Source: Zygnema cylindricum (lineage: Eukaryota; Streptophyta; Zygnematophyceae; Zygnematales; Zygnemataceae). From it: a stretch of 64,000 nt of DNA. A program made the position numbers and the translations under genes. The notes below the pieces were generated by a model, which was not told where the DNA came from, did not search any database, and saw only the letters and a program-made list of their open reading frames with translations. Below are positions 9,947-21,194 of the stretch, in pieces (positions within the stretch are counted from its first letter, which is position 1; each line of letters begins with the position of its first letter). The stretch covers positions 1-64,000 of the forward strand of contig JBBHKE010000831.1 of NCBI GenBank assembly GCA_037447655.1. Reading direction: 5' to 3'.

Positions 9947-12900
9947 GTATGTTCAGTCTCCTTCGTAAAGGACTCCAACGAAGAGGGAGAAGGGGTGGAA
10001 CGAGTCGGTACATCGGGGAAATAAGAAACTCGGTATGTGTTAAAGTTCTGGTGGAGTCTCTTGATTATACACATGCTTTAGTTTAGAGCAGCAAATGCAT
10101 CAACTTAATTTTATTTTTTTTCCGTATAGAAAAAATCACAGCTCGTTGTTAAAAAAAACACCTTTGAGTTATGGTCTTTGGTTTATTCTTTTCAACTTAT
10201 TTCTCTCCCTCTCCCTTTGCTCCTGTAAAATTAGCTTCCAAGCTTTTTTTTCTTGCCCATGAACCAAGTCCATGGGCTATACTTTGGTCTTTTCTGCCAT
10301 TCTTTTTTCTCCCTTTTTTTGCTGACAATTTTGGAACTTTAAATTTATAGTCCATGCCTACAAAGACGATTCTTGGTTTGCTTCTTCTAGGGTTGTTTCT
10401 CTTTTTATTTGTTTGCTTTTTTTGTCTTAATAGCTGAATTGGACAGTGTCCACTATGATGGCCTGAACCACACCATTTTTGAGCCAAGTCTATTTACTTG
10501 TAATATAGCCGAAGTTGGAAATACCGTTGAAAAAAAAAAAGAGTGAATGTGAACTGCATCTGGTCCTGAAAACGGCACACATGAAGCCGTGTTGATTTAC
10601 AATTTGATTTGGCAGTCAAACTTTGTAATAATATTTGCACTAATCAAGTTGAGTGAGGTTTTTGCAGGTACGAGAGGCAGGATCCAATCTATTATATGCA
10701 GTTGCAACTGAAATTTCCGATAACATGCTCAAAGGAGTGGAAACTGCTGGAGTCGATGGTTTGGTAAGCTTTCCACCACCATGTGTGGGTCGCTTTATTT
10801 CAGAACTTAAAGCTGTTTAATCCTTTTTTGTTGAAGGAAACTTGCTAAGACTAAACTTGTTTGTCAATGACCTGAAATGTGTTCATCACTGTTAGTGCGG
10901 GTGATATTTTTGTGAACTAAGGCCGTTGAATGGTCTTTTTTAAGAGGAACCGATTCCATCGGGCGGTGCCCGTAATCGTACCGACACGAGACGTTTACCA
11001 GTAGTCATGACCAATATTCCGACCAATTCTCCATCATGTCGTTATATTCTCGGTCGTGATATTTTGACCAATTCTCCATCAGGTCATGCCAGTTTTTTAT
11101 ATCGCCTACGTGCTTTTTTGTGGTGGTACCAGGTAGGCTTATGCTCACATGTAAAAAATCGTCAAAGATACTTCAAGCGCAAAAGACGAATGTAGTATCT
11201 GTACGAGCGGACGAAATGTTAAGATTTTTATGTTTGTATTATATCATTGTAAAAACTTTTGTCTAATGTTTTAAAACCCGAATCCCTTCGACGAAGGTCA
11301 ATGGATGACAAAGGGAGCGAATGGATATCCTCCGTGGCTTTTGGACGATCTACATCCACCCTGTCCGAAGGCACATTGCCTACACCACGTGTAACGTTGT
11401 CATCGCTGGTCTATTGTGGAGCGTATTTTACTTTTTCATGTGTCCTAATGTACACGTCTAGTTGAGGAGGGTAGTCACAAACTGGCCGGATTGAGCGATT
11501 GCGCCACGGACGCGAAAAAAAAAAGGTCGGCCGGTCAATCTTTACGCTTAGTAGCTTAAAGAATTTTGGTAGATTGCCGGAAAACATGTTTTATAAAAAA
11601 AAAAAAAATACAAAATGGAACGAAAACGTACGGCGTCTAGTAAACAACCCCACTTGTTCGTTGATGGAGGTTCGCCCTTAGCTAAATTGTTAAATGTAGA
11701 ATACAGCTCAAGGCAGTATTCCATCAGCAAAAAAGTGGCGCTGTTTTCTGGACGTTGTAAATTTCCGTACCATTCGGCATGTCTTTTTTTTATTATTATT
11801 ATAAAACATGTTTACCGGAGATCTACGAAGATTCTCCAAGCTTCCAGGCGTGAACATTGACATTGACCATCCAATGTTTTACTTTTTTGCATCCGCGGTG
11901 CAATCGCTCTACCGAATCACTTTGTAACTTGCCACATATTGGACGTGTACAATTGGTATACTTGGAAAAGTAAATACGTTCCACGATAGACAAGCGATGA
12001 CAACCTTATAAGTGGTACATGCCATGTGCCTTTGGACAGGGTGGATGCAAATCCACCGAAAGCCAAGAGAAAAGCTTTGCTGGAAGATACTTCTCACGCT
12101 TCCTTTGCCATCCATTGACCTTCAAAGTTTGCTACGCCTTTTTTTCCGTAAAGTTTAAAACTATTTTTGAAATTCAAACAGAGTGTCAAATCGTATTCGT
12201 GAACCTACATATTGTACATTCAAGTACGCTCGTACAAATATTAATGTTCGTCCGCTCGTACAATATTTTATTCAAATTTTCAGCATCTCGTAGGCCAGAG
12301 GTAGTTTACTCGCACGACCTGATGACATTTTGTTTTACATGAAATATTGTTCTACTGCCAAATATTACAACCGGTAAACGTGTTTGTGTGATTAGCGGCA
12401 ACGTCTGAGGCCTAATTTGGTAATGGAGTGATTAGTGTGAACCAGTGATGGTTTATTTACTCGCCATTGTTGAGAAAACATAGAAAACATTTTCAAAATA
12501 CTACACCGCCAATCGCTATTAGCGTTGTGTACGCTAATCCCGTCCCGCTTTTTTTTTGTTTTATTCTCAAATAGCGTAGTTTATTCTATTTTTTTCTTTA
12601 TTCTATTTAGGGTTATATTCAGTACGTTGTCTCTTAAATAGAGTGGTGTACGGTCAGTGTCAGACCGTACATAAATGTACCTTTTTAAGTTAAAAATTAC
12701 AATAAATTAGTTTTAGTAACCGCGGACGCATGAGAATGTGCGTTCTAAAAAGGAAAAAAAACCAGGTCGTAAAAAATCCCGCTCGCACATATTCGTCCGA
12801 CAGCCGCGTTTCGACCGTGTGAATGTACGATATGTGTACGATTTGTCAGATTTTGTACGGAGACCTATATTAGCGTAAGCATGTTTGCGACCGACATTTT

Positions 12901-15900
12901 TTTTTTCAAAGATCCAAATTACCATAATCAAACAATTAGAATGTATGATTTTTTCCAAAATTTTCAAATTCTTAAATAGCGTACACCACGGTAATTATTT
13001 GTATACGCTAATGAAACCTACACGCTAATAGCGATTGGCGGTGTAGTGTTCAATTCTACGTTTTTCTATTGCACCTCAGTCCTATTGTAATTTTGTTATA
13101 TTTTTTTGATAATTGGACGCATGACAGCAGCATTATTGAGACTCACATCGGTAGAGGTGAAAAAGGGTCAAAAGGGAGAAAGTGAGAGACTTGTGTGAAG
13201 AACCATGTAGCATAGTGCACAATGATTTTCTCGTGAACTTGAAAGTAAAATCTTCTTGTTTTGCCATTTATTGTTTGAGTAAATTGTCCTACATGTTTAA
13301 GACTGAGAATCTTAGTTCGTGCTGTTATATTAATCCTTTTACTGTCCTTATGTCTAATGCCTCAAATGGTACTGGCTAGGATCTATACTCCATTGTCTAA
13401 TCTCTAACATCTTACGTCTAAAGTCTAGCATCTGATGTCTAATTTGTAATGTTTAATGTCTAAAGTACGTTTTTAATGTCTAACGCTTGATGTCTAATCT
13501 CTAATGTCTAATGTCCAATGCCTATTTTCTAACGTCTAATGTCCAACGTCTTGTGTCTAAGTCTGGATGTCTAATTTGATGGGATGGGGAGCAGTTTAAT
13601 GGGTTACGTCGTGGAATTTTGAAAGTGGCTATGCAACCTTCCATGCTGAGGAGTGCGGTTGTCAGAGGAGGAGCAACTCGCCGATTCCATCTCGACCGTA
13701 GTATTGGAACCGATGAGGTGAATTGCTTCTACGTTTCGCTAAATTTCACTAAATTTAACATTTGGCCTTCCAATTCTGGTAATATGTGTGCCAATGAGGA
13801 GAATTGGGTACACTCATTAAAGTTAATGATTATTTTTACAGTCAAACAGATCTTATTGTGAAGGGAAAAGGTGATGGAAAGCCACAGCCAGCTTGAATAC
13901 AACAAGTAATAAATACGAAAGAAAAATGTGATATTCCTCGTGACTGACTTTCTTGGAAGCAGCGTTGCTCTTATCATATAGAAAATTGAATTTTCATTTA
14001 ATCTCTTACCTTCAACTTAATGTATTGGTACCTATGAGGTTTTTTGTATAACCACTGTTCACTCCCGACGGTTGACAGATTCAGTCTGATTTGAATGGAG
14101 TTTTAGATGAGTGGTAACTGATATTTAATTTCTGACTCTGATGATGTGGTTCGGCTATTTTTTTTTTGTTACAGGTTTATGTTGAGGGATATTTACAGGC
14201 TATGTTGGATGCACTTTTTAAACAGGATTATCTCCGTGTGAAGGTTTCCAATGATGAGGTATGTTCTCCAATTTTAGATAGTAGGTACTTGCAACTGTCT
14301 TTAACTGCAATTTTGTATGGCATAATACTTTTTGTAAATGTTAAAAATTTGATTATCAATGATGCGGAAATCCTAAAGAAGCTTTGAAAGAGTCAAGAAA
14401 AAGGTATCGGCACAAATTGTTGGCTCGGGTTTTCGCCACGTAAACCTCGTCAAATCCAGAAAAACCAGAAAAATCTGCAGGTGGGATATGTTGTTGGTGA
14501 GCAATATTGGAGATTTCTGTCTCCTTCAAGCTTTAAAAACCTTTTGTTTCTTCTTGGGAGGGCTTTTACCAGGTCGTTCTCAAAAATCTTCCACCCAACA
14601 GTGCTTTAAGCAGTGAAATTGTGAGTGCAGTAAAGCAATTTCTGGTTTCCGAGGGACTTTTGGCCGGTCAGTCTTCAGCGGCCGGAATACGATCTCTCCG
14701 ACGCTTAAGAGGAGAAACTGTGAGTCTTTGTACTCAACATTTATTATGTTCATTTTGTTGACTGTGGCGATGATGTGTATATGTATAATATATGATAAAT
14801 ATGCCAAAAGAGTAATGAAAAAGCACACGATCAATTTGTTGCATACACAATGTAAACGCGTCCATCGTCTAAAGGATAGGATAGAGGTCTTCTAAACCTC
14901 TAGCATAGGTTCAATTCCCTTTGGATGCATAAATAGAATAGAAATTCAAAAGTGTTCGTCTTTTTATTCTTTCTTTCGTCATCAAATGAATGAATAGTTA
15001 TTCATCCCATCAATTATAGCAGTTGTTTTTTTTCAGATGAAGCCAGTATTAGAGTAGAAGTCATGGCAACAGAAATAGAGTGGAAAGTAGAAGGTAGCCT
15101 GAAAATATAAGTCTTTTTAAATTGATTAATAATAAGAAGACAAAACAGACTTTAAGTAGGAAAGGGAAAATACTCTGAGAGTGACCTCTCAAAGACTGAA
15201 GGAACTTTCCTAACCTGAAGAGTCACTTGACCCTTCACTCAAAAGTATCCGGTCAAGATTTATAAACATATCTTTGACCGGATTCAATTCTGACAGTACT
15301 TGAAGTACGCAGGTAAAACAGATCTGACAGGATACAAAAACAGATCTGACTGACAGGCTGGCAGACTGAATTACCGAAATCCTAGATCCTAGAATTCTAG
15401 ATTCCGGTATTCTAAAGTACTACTAGTTGTCTGAATACAGAATACTTCTAGCAAAGCCTGAACATCTAACACTCCCTTTCTTTGCTAGAAGTTAAGACCG
15501 GCTGAAGTTCGATGAAGTTCGAACTGAGGTCGATGAAGGCCCTTGGTGAGAAATCTGCCAATTGGAGTGAAGTCTGGCAGTACTGGAAGGTGAGAGTGCC
15601 AGCTGCAATGGCCTCCCTTGCAATGGCCTCCCTTGTAAAATGGTACTGTATGTCGATATGCTTTGTTCGTCAGTGGTGCACTGGATTGCTCATAAGAGCA
15701 AGGGCTCCTTGAGAGTCACAAAAAATTGTAGTTGGAGAAGATGGAGGAAACTGAAGATTGGAGAGGAGGGATCGAAGCCATATGGCTTCTTTAGCAGCGT
15801 GAGTTGCTGCCATGTACTCTGCCTCTGTGGAAGACAGAGCGACTGTCGGCTGCTTCTTGGATGCCCAGGAGACAAGAGCTCCTCCGAGAGAGAAGCACAC

Positions 15901-18900
15901 GCCGGAGGTGGATCGGCGAGTGTCCAGATCTCCCCCCCAATCCGCATCACAAAAGCCAACAAGGACTGGAGAGGATGCGCCAGAGAAGGTGAGACGGAGA
16001 GTACTTGTGCCTTTGAGGTAGCGGAGTACGCGCTTTGCAGCGAGGAGGTGCTCAGGGGAGGGATTAGAGAGAAACTGGCTGAGTTGGCCAACAGCAACCG
16101 CAATGTCTGGCCGAGTGCCAGTCATTGCATACATGAGGGAGCCCACCATGGATCTATATAGGTCAATAATATCTCCATGGACAGGCCCATTGAAGTTGCT
16201 AGTGAGCTTTGTATTAGCATCCAGGGGGGTAGAGACGGGTGTGCAGTTAGACATAAAAAACCTGTCTAAAATTTCAGCAATGAATTTTTCTTGAGAGAGG
16301 TAGAGGGTTCTGGTTGCCCTATCACGGCTTACTAGGATGCCAAGGCAATACTCTAACTCTCCTAAGTCTGTCATAGAGAAATGGGAGTTGAGCATATGTT
16401 TGACCAAAGGAATTTGAGTGAGAGAAGGGCTGGAGAGAAGTAGATCATCGACATAAATGGTGATGATGATAAGGGTCTCAGATTTACCTCGGATAAATAT
16501 GCCGAAATCTGCAGCCAATTTGAAGAATCCTTCGCTGAGGAGAATAGACTCCAAGAGCTGGCTCCAGACGCGGGGAGCTTGTTTCAGGCCGTATAGGGAC
16601 TTCATGAGGTGGCAGACGAGGTGCTCTGTGCCAGGAGAAATGTATCCTTCCGGTTGCCGAATGAAGATTTCCTCTTGTAGGTCACCGTAGAGGAAGGCGG
16701 TCTGGACGTCCATCTGATGGACGTGCCAGTCTTGGGAGGCGGCAAGTGAGAGGAGGATGCGGATAGAGGCAAATTTGGCGACTGGAGCATATGTCTCGGT
16801 AAAATCCAGGCCTTCTTTTTGGAGAAAACCCTTGGCGACAAAGCGGGCCTTGAAGCGGTCAAGGGAGCCATCTGCCTTGGTTTTGATCCGAAAAACCCAC
16901 TTGGAGCCTATGGCTTTGCGGCCTGGAGGGAGAGAGGAGAGAGAGCAGTCAGCTTCCAAGTGCCATTTTGCTTTAAGGAGGCAAATTCGGCATCTGTAGC
17001 GGCCTTCCAGGCTGCAGCATTGGGACCAGCCATGGCGGCCGAGAAGGATAGGGGAACGTCAGAGGTGGCAATGTGGGCAACTCCATGAATAATGGGAGCT
17101 GTCCGTGCTTCGATGCGTGCACTTCTGCGGACAGTTGGTGGATGGGTTGGGGAAGTGATAGATTGAATGATATAGGGAGGAGCAGATGGTAAAATGGGAG
17201 AGAGAGAGAGTACGGGTCAGAGACTGTTCTGGCAAGAGGAGGTGAGCCAGAGGAGGGGGCTGGTGTAGAGATAGTGCGGTTGAGCAAAGACGGAGAGGGA
17301 AGTGGGGGCAGAGATTGTAAAGGAGATGGTTGGGGAGGAAGGAGAGGAGAAAGAAGAGAAGTAGTTGGAGTTGGAGAAGGAGAGATAGGAAGAGGAGACA
17401 AAAGAGGGGGAGGAGGGTTAGAGGAGATCATTTTACGGACAAGCGGTGTTTCATCGAAGGTGACATCACGGCTCAAAATGACTTTTCGTTCGTTATGGAG
17501 CCAAATTCGGTAAGCTTTGGATTCGGTGGCATAGCCGACCAAATATCCGGATTCGGCACGACTGCTCCATTTGTGGTGAGGGGTAAGGTCTTTCGCCCAA
17601 GCAATGCTGCCGAATATACGTAAATGGGAAACGTCCGGTTTTTGGCCGGTCCAGGCTTCGTGAGGAGTGAGGTTCGGAAGAGCTTGGGTAGGGCATAAAT
17701 TCCGTAAGTAGTTTGCTGTAGTGACTGCTTCGCCCCAGAACATAGGTGAAAGGAGGGCGAAGTGTAGCATGGATCGTCCCATGTCGACGACAGTACGGTT
17801 ATAACGCTCAGAGACTCCATTCTGTTGGGGAGTATGAGGGGTAGTAGTTTGATGTACGATTCCATGAAGCGAGAGAAAGGAGGTAAACTCTTTGGAGCAA
17901 AATTCTCCACCGTTGTCAGTTCTGAGAATTTTGATGCGAGAGTTGTGATGATTTTCAACTTTCGCTTTAAAAGTTTGGAATGTAGCGAAAGTATCGGATT
18001 TGCGACGTACAAGGTACAGGTGACTGTAACGAGTAGCGTCGTCAATGAAGGTGACGAAATACATTGCGCCATTATGACTTGGATTGGACATCGGTCCACA
18101 TAAGTCAGAATGGATTAATGAAAGTGGGCCGTTGGATCGAGTGGTGCTTGAAGGAAAAAACAGCCGTGGAAATTTTCCTTCAATGCATCCAGTACAGAAA
18201 GGGATTTTTTGATTCACAAGAGAATCCAATCCCGTAACAAGGCTTTTTGATAGTTGGTGAAGGTTAGGACCGGATAGATGGCCGTACCGCAGGTGCCATT
18301 TGGAGAGGGTGATATGTGGGGAAGAGATGGCCACGTTGGCGGATCCAACGGAAGAAAATGAGGAAAGAATATAGATGTCTCCCTGTTTTACTCCTGATCC
18401 AACGGTTTTGTTTGATTGGGTTAAAAAGTTGACGTGATCTGAGGAGAATACGGCCGTAGCTCCTTGGTGTAATGCCGCGCCGACAGAAAATAGATTTTTT
18501 CGTAGAGCAGGGACAAAAAGGACGTTGGTAAGTTGAATGCTGGCCTGATTTGGGGATCGGCCAGGAGAAATGGTTTGACCAACGTGAGTTGCGGTGAGGG
18601 CGGCGTTATTGCCAAGTAGGATCGGCATTGGAGGACTGAGTGGGGCGATGGAAATGAACCAATCGGAACGTGAAGATAGATGGTGGGAGGCACCGGAATC
18701 AACTATCCAGGTGTCATCAGGTACAGTTGGTGAAAGGACAGAACCAGGGGAGGTTGAAACTGTCGTCAACGCGAATCCAAAATCGGATTGCGTAAGTGTG
18801 GTTGAAGGGTTCACATCGACCGTTGGAGGAATGGGTGAAGATTGATGGACAGGGGCGTAAAGCGGATATGATTGGACGTATCCGAGATGATGTGAGGTGG

Positions 18901-21194
18901 GTTGATCTGGTGGAGGAGGATTAGCGTAATGGTACGGTTGGGCGAGAGAGTTGCCTTGAGAATTTTGATCAGCCTGAATAGTGACTTCAGCGGAGGAGGC
19001 TTGGCCTTGATATGGACCACGACCTCCTGGATGACCTCGCCCACCTCCTCCTTGACGTTCATTTTTCCGTTTGAGAGCCGGACAGAAATCAATAGTGTGA
19101 TCAGTCGCTCGGCAATAGCGACAGGTGGTAGAGGAGGATTTCGGTGGTTTGGGATAGGTGGAAATCGCTGCCAAAGCAACGATTGGTGGGTTTTGAAATG
19201 ATTGCTTCATCTCCTCATGGACCAAGCGAGCCGTAAGAGTTGGAATGGTTAACGCAATTGGGGAATTGTCAAGAGAGGAAATGAGGGACGAATAAGAATC
19301 CGGCAGACCGCCAAGGATTGCCGAGATAAGATCATCGTCGGAGATCTTCGCATTAATACTCTTGAGCTGTCCTGCCAGGGATTTCAGATGCTGAACATAG
19401 ATCTGAATAGAATCGGTAGGCAGCTTTCGGTAGGAGTTGAGCTGCCGCTTGAGGAATAACTTATTAGACCAGGACTGATTTTCGTAAGCAGAGGTCAAAA
19501 GTGACCATGCTTCGTGAGCCGAAGTGGCGTCGCGGATGATGTCAATCTGAGGTGACTCGAGCGCGAGAACAAGCCGAGAGTGGGCTTCCTCATTGCGAGC
19601 GAGCCATTTGGTTTTTTCAGCAGCATCTGGAGGTTCGATTTCGCTGCCACAGGTGATTGACCAGAGTTTTTCGCGGCGCAAAAGGTGCTCAATCTGATAT
19701 TTCCATCCGTAAAAATCTGAGCCATTAAATTTTGCAACGGTATTGGCGTTGGACGGCCCATAACCTATTAGAGTAGAAGTCATGGCAACAGAAATAGAGT
19801 GGAAAGTAGAAGGTAGCCTGAAAATATAAGTCTTTTTAAATTGATTAATAATAAGAAGACAAAACAGACTTTAAGTAGGAAAGGAAAAATACTCTGAGAG
19901 TGACCTCTCAGAGACTGAAGGAACTTTCCTAACCTGAAGAGTCACTTGACCCTTCACTCAAAAGTATCCGGTCAAGATTTATAAACAGATCTTTGACCGG
20001 ATTCAATTCTGACAGTACTTGAAGTACGCAGGTAAAACAGATCTGACAGGATACAAAAACAGATCTGACTGACAGGCTGGCAGACTGAATTACCGAAATC
20101 CTAGATCCTAGAATTCTAGATTCCGGTATTCTAAAGTACTACTAGTTGTCTGAATACAGAATACTTCTAGCAAAGCCTGAACATCTAACAGCCAGCATAT
20201 GAGTGTCTTCTGCATGATTATTATATTTGTAAGAAGAGACAGATAATGGCATGATAGGAACAATATTTTAATTGGTGGTTAAGAAGGTTATATGTGTCGT
20301 GACATGAGTAACCGAGTTCTTTAAGTCTTAGGTATGACATACTTTCTGCTAGTTAACTTTGGTGACGATGCTTGTTAAAAAATTTCGTTGAAGAGCTTTT
20401 AAATTGAAGATTTTGAATGTACCAGCAATGTAGAAAAAAAAGTGTACTTTTGAGGCGAATAACTCCAATGCCCTCCATTTCCGAGCCTTTTTGAGCGTTT
20501 TTCAATTTTTTGAGTTTTTGAGGAAATCATGAACTTTGGTTAGTTTCAGAAGTATGCATACTGAGGTTTATCTCCACTTGGGACTCGAGTCCTACACCAG
20601 TTGCTTGTTTCCCATTCCTTCAACATGTAAACTACTGACTAACCTTCAAAAAAACCTTAAAAAACGTCACAAAAAAACTTTTAAAAACCTTTCAAAAGCT
20701 CTAAAAAGGCGAGGCTATCGAAGGCTCTGACCAAGGGTGAGAATATTGGGTAACCAAGGGTGAGAATATCGGGTAACCAAGGGTAAGAATATCAGGTGAC
20801 CAAGGGTGAGAATATCGGGTGTTTTTGTCAACAGGAAAGACAAGTTGGGCCGGCTGTTCGAGCATTACTTGAACAATTGGCGGTTTTGATAATTGTGAAA
20901 ACTATGCGACAGCGAGTCGGAAAGGTTTTACACATAGAGCCCTCGAACCAGGATTCTTCTACGACTCCGAGCAAAAACGATGAAAAAGAGGAGAAAAAGG
21001 AAAGAGGAGAGGAAGAGGGGAAAGAGTCTCACAAGAAGAATCCACCGCTTCGTAAAGGTGTCCGAAACATTTTTGGACATGTCCTTTTATCAAGTGTGGT
21101 GGCTTTTCTCGACGGTCGACTCTGTCGACATATTCCAAATCCGTTCGTCCGACGGATTATTAGTGGCTTTTTGCTCAGTTTTGTTGAGATGTGA
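9947..21194 (+). CDS. VPS13: VPS13, exons 12-17 (VPS13_C domain and stop)
   Basis: Exons: 9947-10032, 10668-10763, 13595-13717, 14175-14258, 14573-14719 and 20835-21194, with stop TGA at 21192. All joins are in phase. The translation follows the plant VPS13 C-terminal region: GTSRYIGEIRNS, AGSNLLYAVATEISDN, RGILKVAMQPSML, VYVEGYLQAMLDALFKQDYL, VLKNLPPNSAL, SLRRLRGET joined to ERQVGPAVRALLEQL, and near the end VVAFLDGRLCRHIPNPFVRR. This end is thought to bind membranes or adaptors. With exons 1-11 the visible coding length is about 1,000 codons. The last exon has a Lys/Glu-rich insert (about 20960-21040). The intron before it is 6.1 kb long because a Copia element inserted there; splicing across it is inferred, not shown. 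Confidence 0.87.
10764..12503. other. VPS13 intron 13: unassigned repeat DNA with long inverted arms
   Basis: No exon is seen. Blocks near 11290-11430 and 11960-12120 are imperfect inverted repeats of each other: the GTCCGAAGGCACATTGCC region opposes GCCATGTGCCTTTGGAC, and GACAACGTTGTCATCGC-type sequence opposes GCGATGACAACC. This looks like an old foldback or MITE. The end GGAGGTTCGCCCTTAGC (about 11668) resembles the PIF/Harbinger-like ends elsewhere in the window. Confidence 0.45.
12504..13043. mobile_element. TA-flanked MITE (Tc1/mariner-like), 540 bp, in VPS13 intron 13
   Basis: Terminal inverted repeats start CACCGCCAATCGCTATTAG and end with the inverse. TA lies on both sides (12502-12503 and 13044-13045). 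The element is nearly the same as the one at 29840-30378 but inverted. Both copies keep an 84-codon frame (here 12967-12713, minus strand) that matches no family I recognise and probably survives because the copies are young. Confidence 0.85.
13335..13575. repeat. Degenerate TCTAATG-type tandem repeat upstream of VPS13 exon 14
   Basis: The stretch is built from variants of GTCTAATGTCTAATCTC. It ends about 20 bp before the acceptor of exon 14 at 13595. No coding content is seen. Confidence 0.7.
14858..14929 (+). tRNA. trnR-UCU: Plastid-type tRNA-Arg(UCU), decayed copy in a VPS13 intron
   Basis: The 72-nt sequence matches chloroplast trnR-UCU. The acceptor stem GCGTCCA pairs with TGGATGC, with one G-U. 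The D region has GGATAGGATAGA. The anticodon stem GAGGT/ACCTC encloses the loop CTTCTAA with anticodon TCT. The T loop is TTCAATT. The T stem, ATAGG against CCCTT, has two mismatches, which suggests decay. The nuclear tRNA-Arg(UCU) of plants differs, so I read this as a fragment of plastid DNA moved to the nucleus. It is unlikely to be functional. How far plastid sequence extends on either side cannot be told. Confidence 0.82.
15047..15471 (-). repeat. Copia A 3' LTR (left in window)
   Basis: The 425-bp LTR runs from TATTAGAGTAG to CATCTAACA as written on the plus strand. In element orientation it starts TGTTAGATG and ends TCTAATA rather than the usual CA. It differs from the other LTR at about 15175, 15211 and 15270. 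Confidence 0.95.
15472..16959 (-). pseudogene. Copia A reverse transcriptase and RNase H
   Basis: The frame 16959-15670 encodes the Copia RT from GSKWVFRIKTKADGS through the active-site segment TIYVDDLLLSSP, then the RNase H module with FCDADWGGDLDTRRSTSG and ALSSTEAEYMA. It stops after NPVHH at a TGA where related elements continue (R)TKHIDI. The same frame beyond the stop still reads RTKHIDIQYHF, so a single base change broke it. A 15-bp tandem duplication (AATGGCCTCCCTTGC) lies near 15608. The join to the upstream frame is shifted (see the gag-integrase entry). Confidence 0.9.
16973..19783 (-). pseudogene. Copia A gag, protease and integrase polyprotein
   Basis: A 936-codon frame opens at 19783, 18 bp inside the 5' LTR, and runs through the primer-binding site. 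It has the gag start VAKFNGSDFYGWKYQIEHLL, a CCHC zinc knuckle (residues 221-234), the protease motif DSGA (about 362-365), the integrase zinc region with GHLSGPN and CTGCIEGK, and the catalytic core with HSDLCGP, RTDNGGEF and PQQNGVSERYNRT. A Pro/Ser-rich linker follows. The frame slips near 17050; the true continuation (NAAAWKAATDAEFASLKQNG) is in another frame before RT starts in a third. At least two indels therefore separate it from RT. Confidence 0.92.
19755..19765 (-). promoter_or_regulatory. Copia A primer-binding site (initiator tRNA-Met anticodon-arm type)
   Basis: On the minus strand, GGTTATGGGCC follows the 5' LTR with no gap. It is complementary to the anticodon stem-loop of initiator tRNA-Met (GGCCCAUAACC), not to the tRNA 3' end. 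This is the arrangement known for Drosophila copia, where a cleaved half tRNA primes reverse transcription. Confidence 0.75.
19766..20190 (-). repeat. Copia A 5' LTR (right in window), containing the gag start codon
   Basis: The 425-bp LTR is 99.3% identical to the left one (three differences by eye). The ATG of the gag frame is at 19783-19781, within the last 18 bp of the LTR in element orientation. There is no other in-frame Met before the conserved gag domain. Confidence 0.95.
20722..20821 (+). repeat. Four copies of a ~24-bp repeat just before the last VPS13 exon
   Basis: The unit ACCAAGGGTGAGAATATCGG + GT(A/G) occurs four times with few changes. It ends 13 bp upstream of the acceptor of exon 17 at 20835. 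Confidence 0.85.

Larger units (their letters stand above)
15047..20190 (-). mobile_element. Complete Copia LTR retrotransposon, family A, in VPS13 intron 16
   Basis: The element is 5,144 bp with two 425-bp LTRs (15047-15471 and 19766-20190) that differ at only three positions, so insertion was recent. The 5-bp TSD GCCAG is perfect (15042-15046 and 20191-20195). On the minus strand it has, in order, the 5' LTR, a primer-binding site (GGTTATGGGCC), gag with a CCHC knuckle, protease, integrase, reverse transcriptase and RNase H (the Copia order), and a polypurine tract (AGAAAGGGAG, plus 15472-15481) next to the 3' LTR. The coding part carries frameshifts and a stop, so this copy seems unable to move on its own, or it holds sequence errors. 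It is antisense to VPS13. Confidence 0.95.

Noticed and set aside
12713-12967. 84-codon frame conserved in two MITE copies (also 29916-30170)
   Set aside because: The two elements are near copies of each other, so the shared frame does not show selection. It has no motif, and its size is usual for chance frames.
14858-14929. Functional nuclear tRNA-Arg
   Set aside because: The sequence fits the plastid gene and the T stem is mismatched, so a transferred, decayed copy is more likely.
17274-19201. Plus-strand open frames across Copia A
   Set aside because: They are shadows of the strongly supported minus-strand gag-integrase frame.
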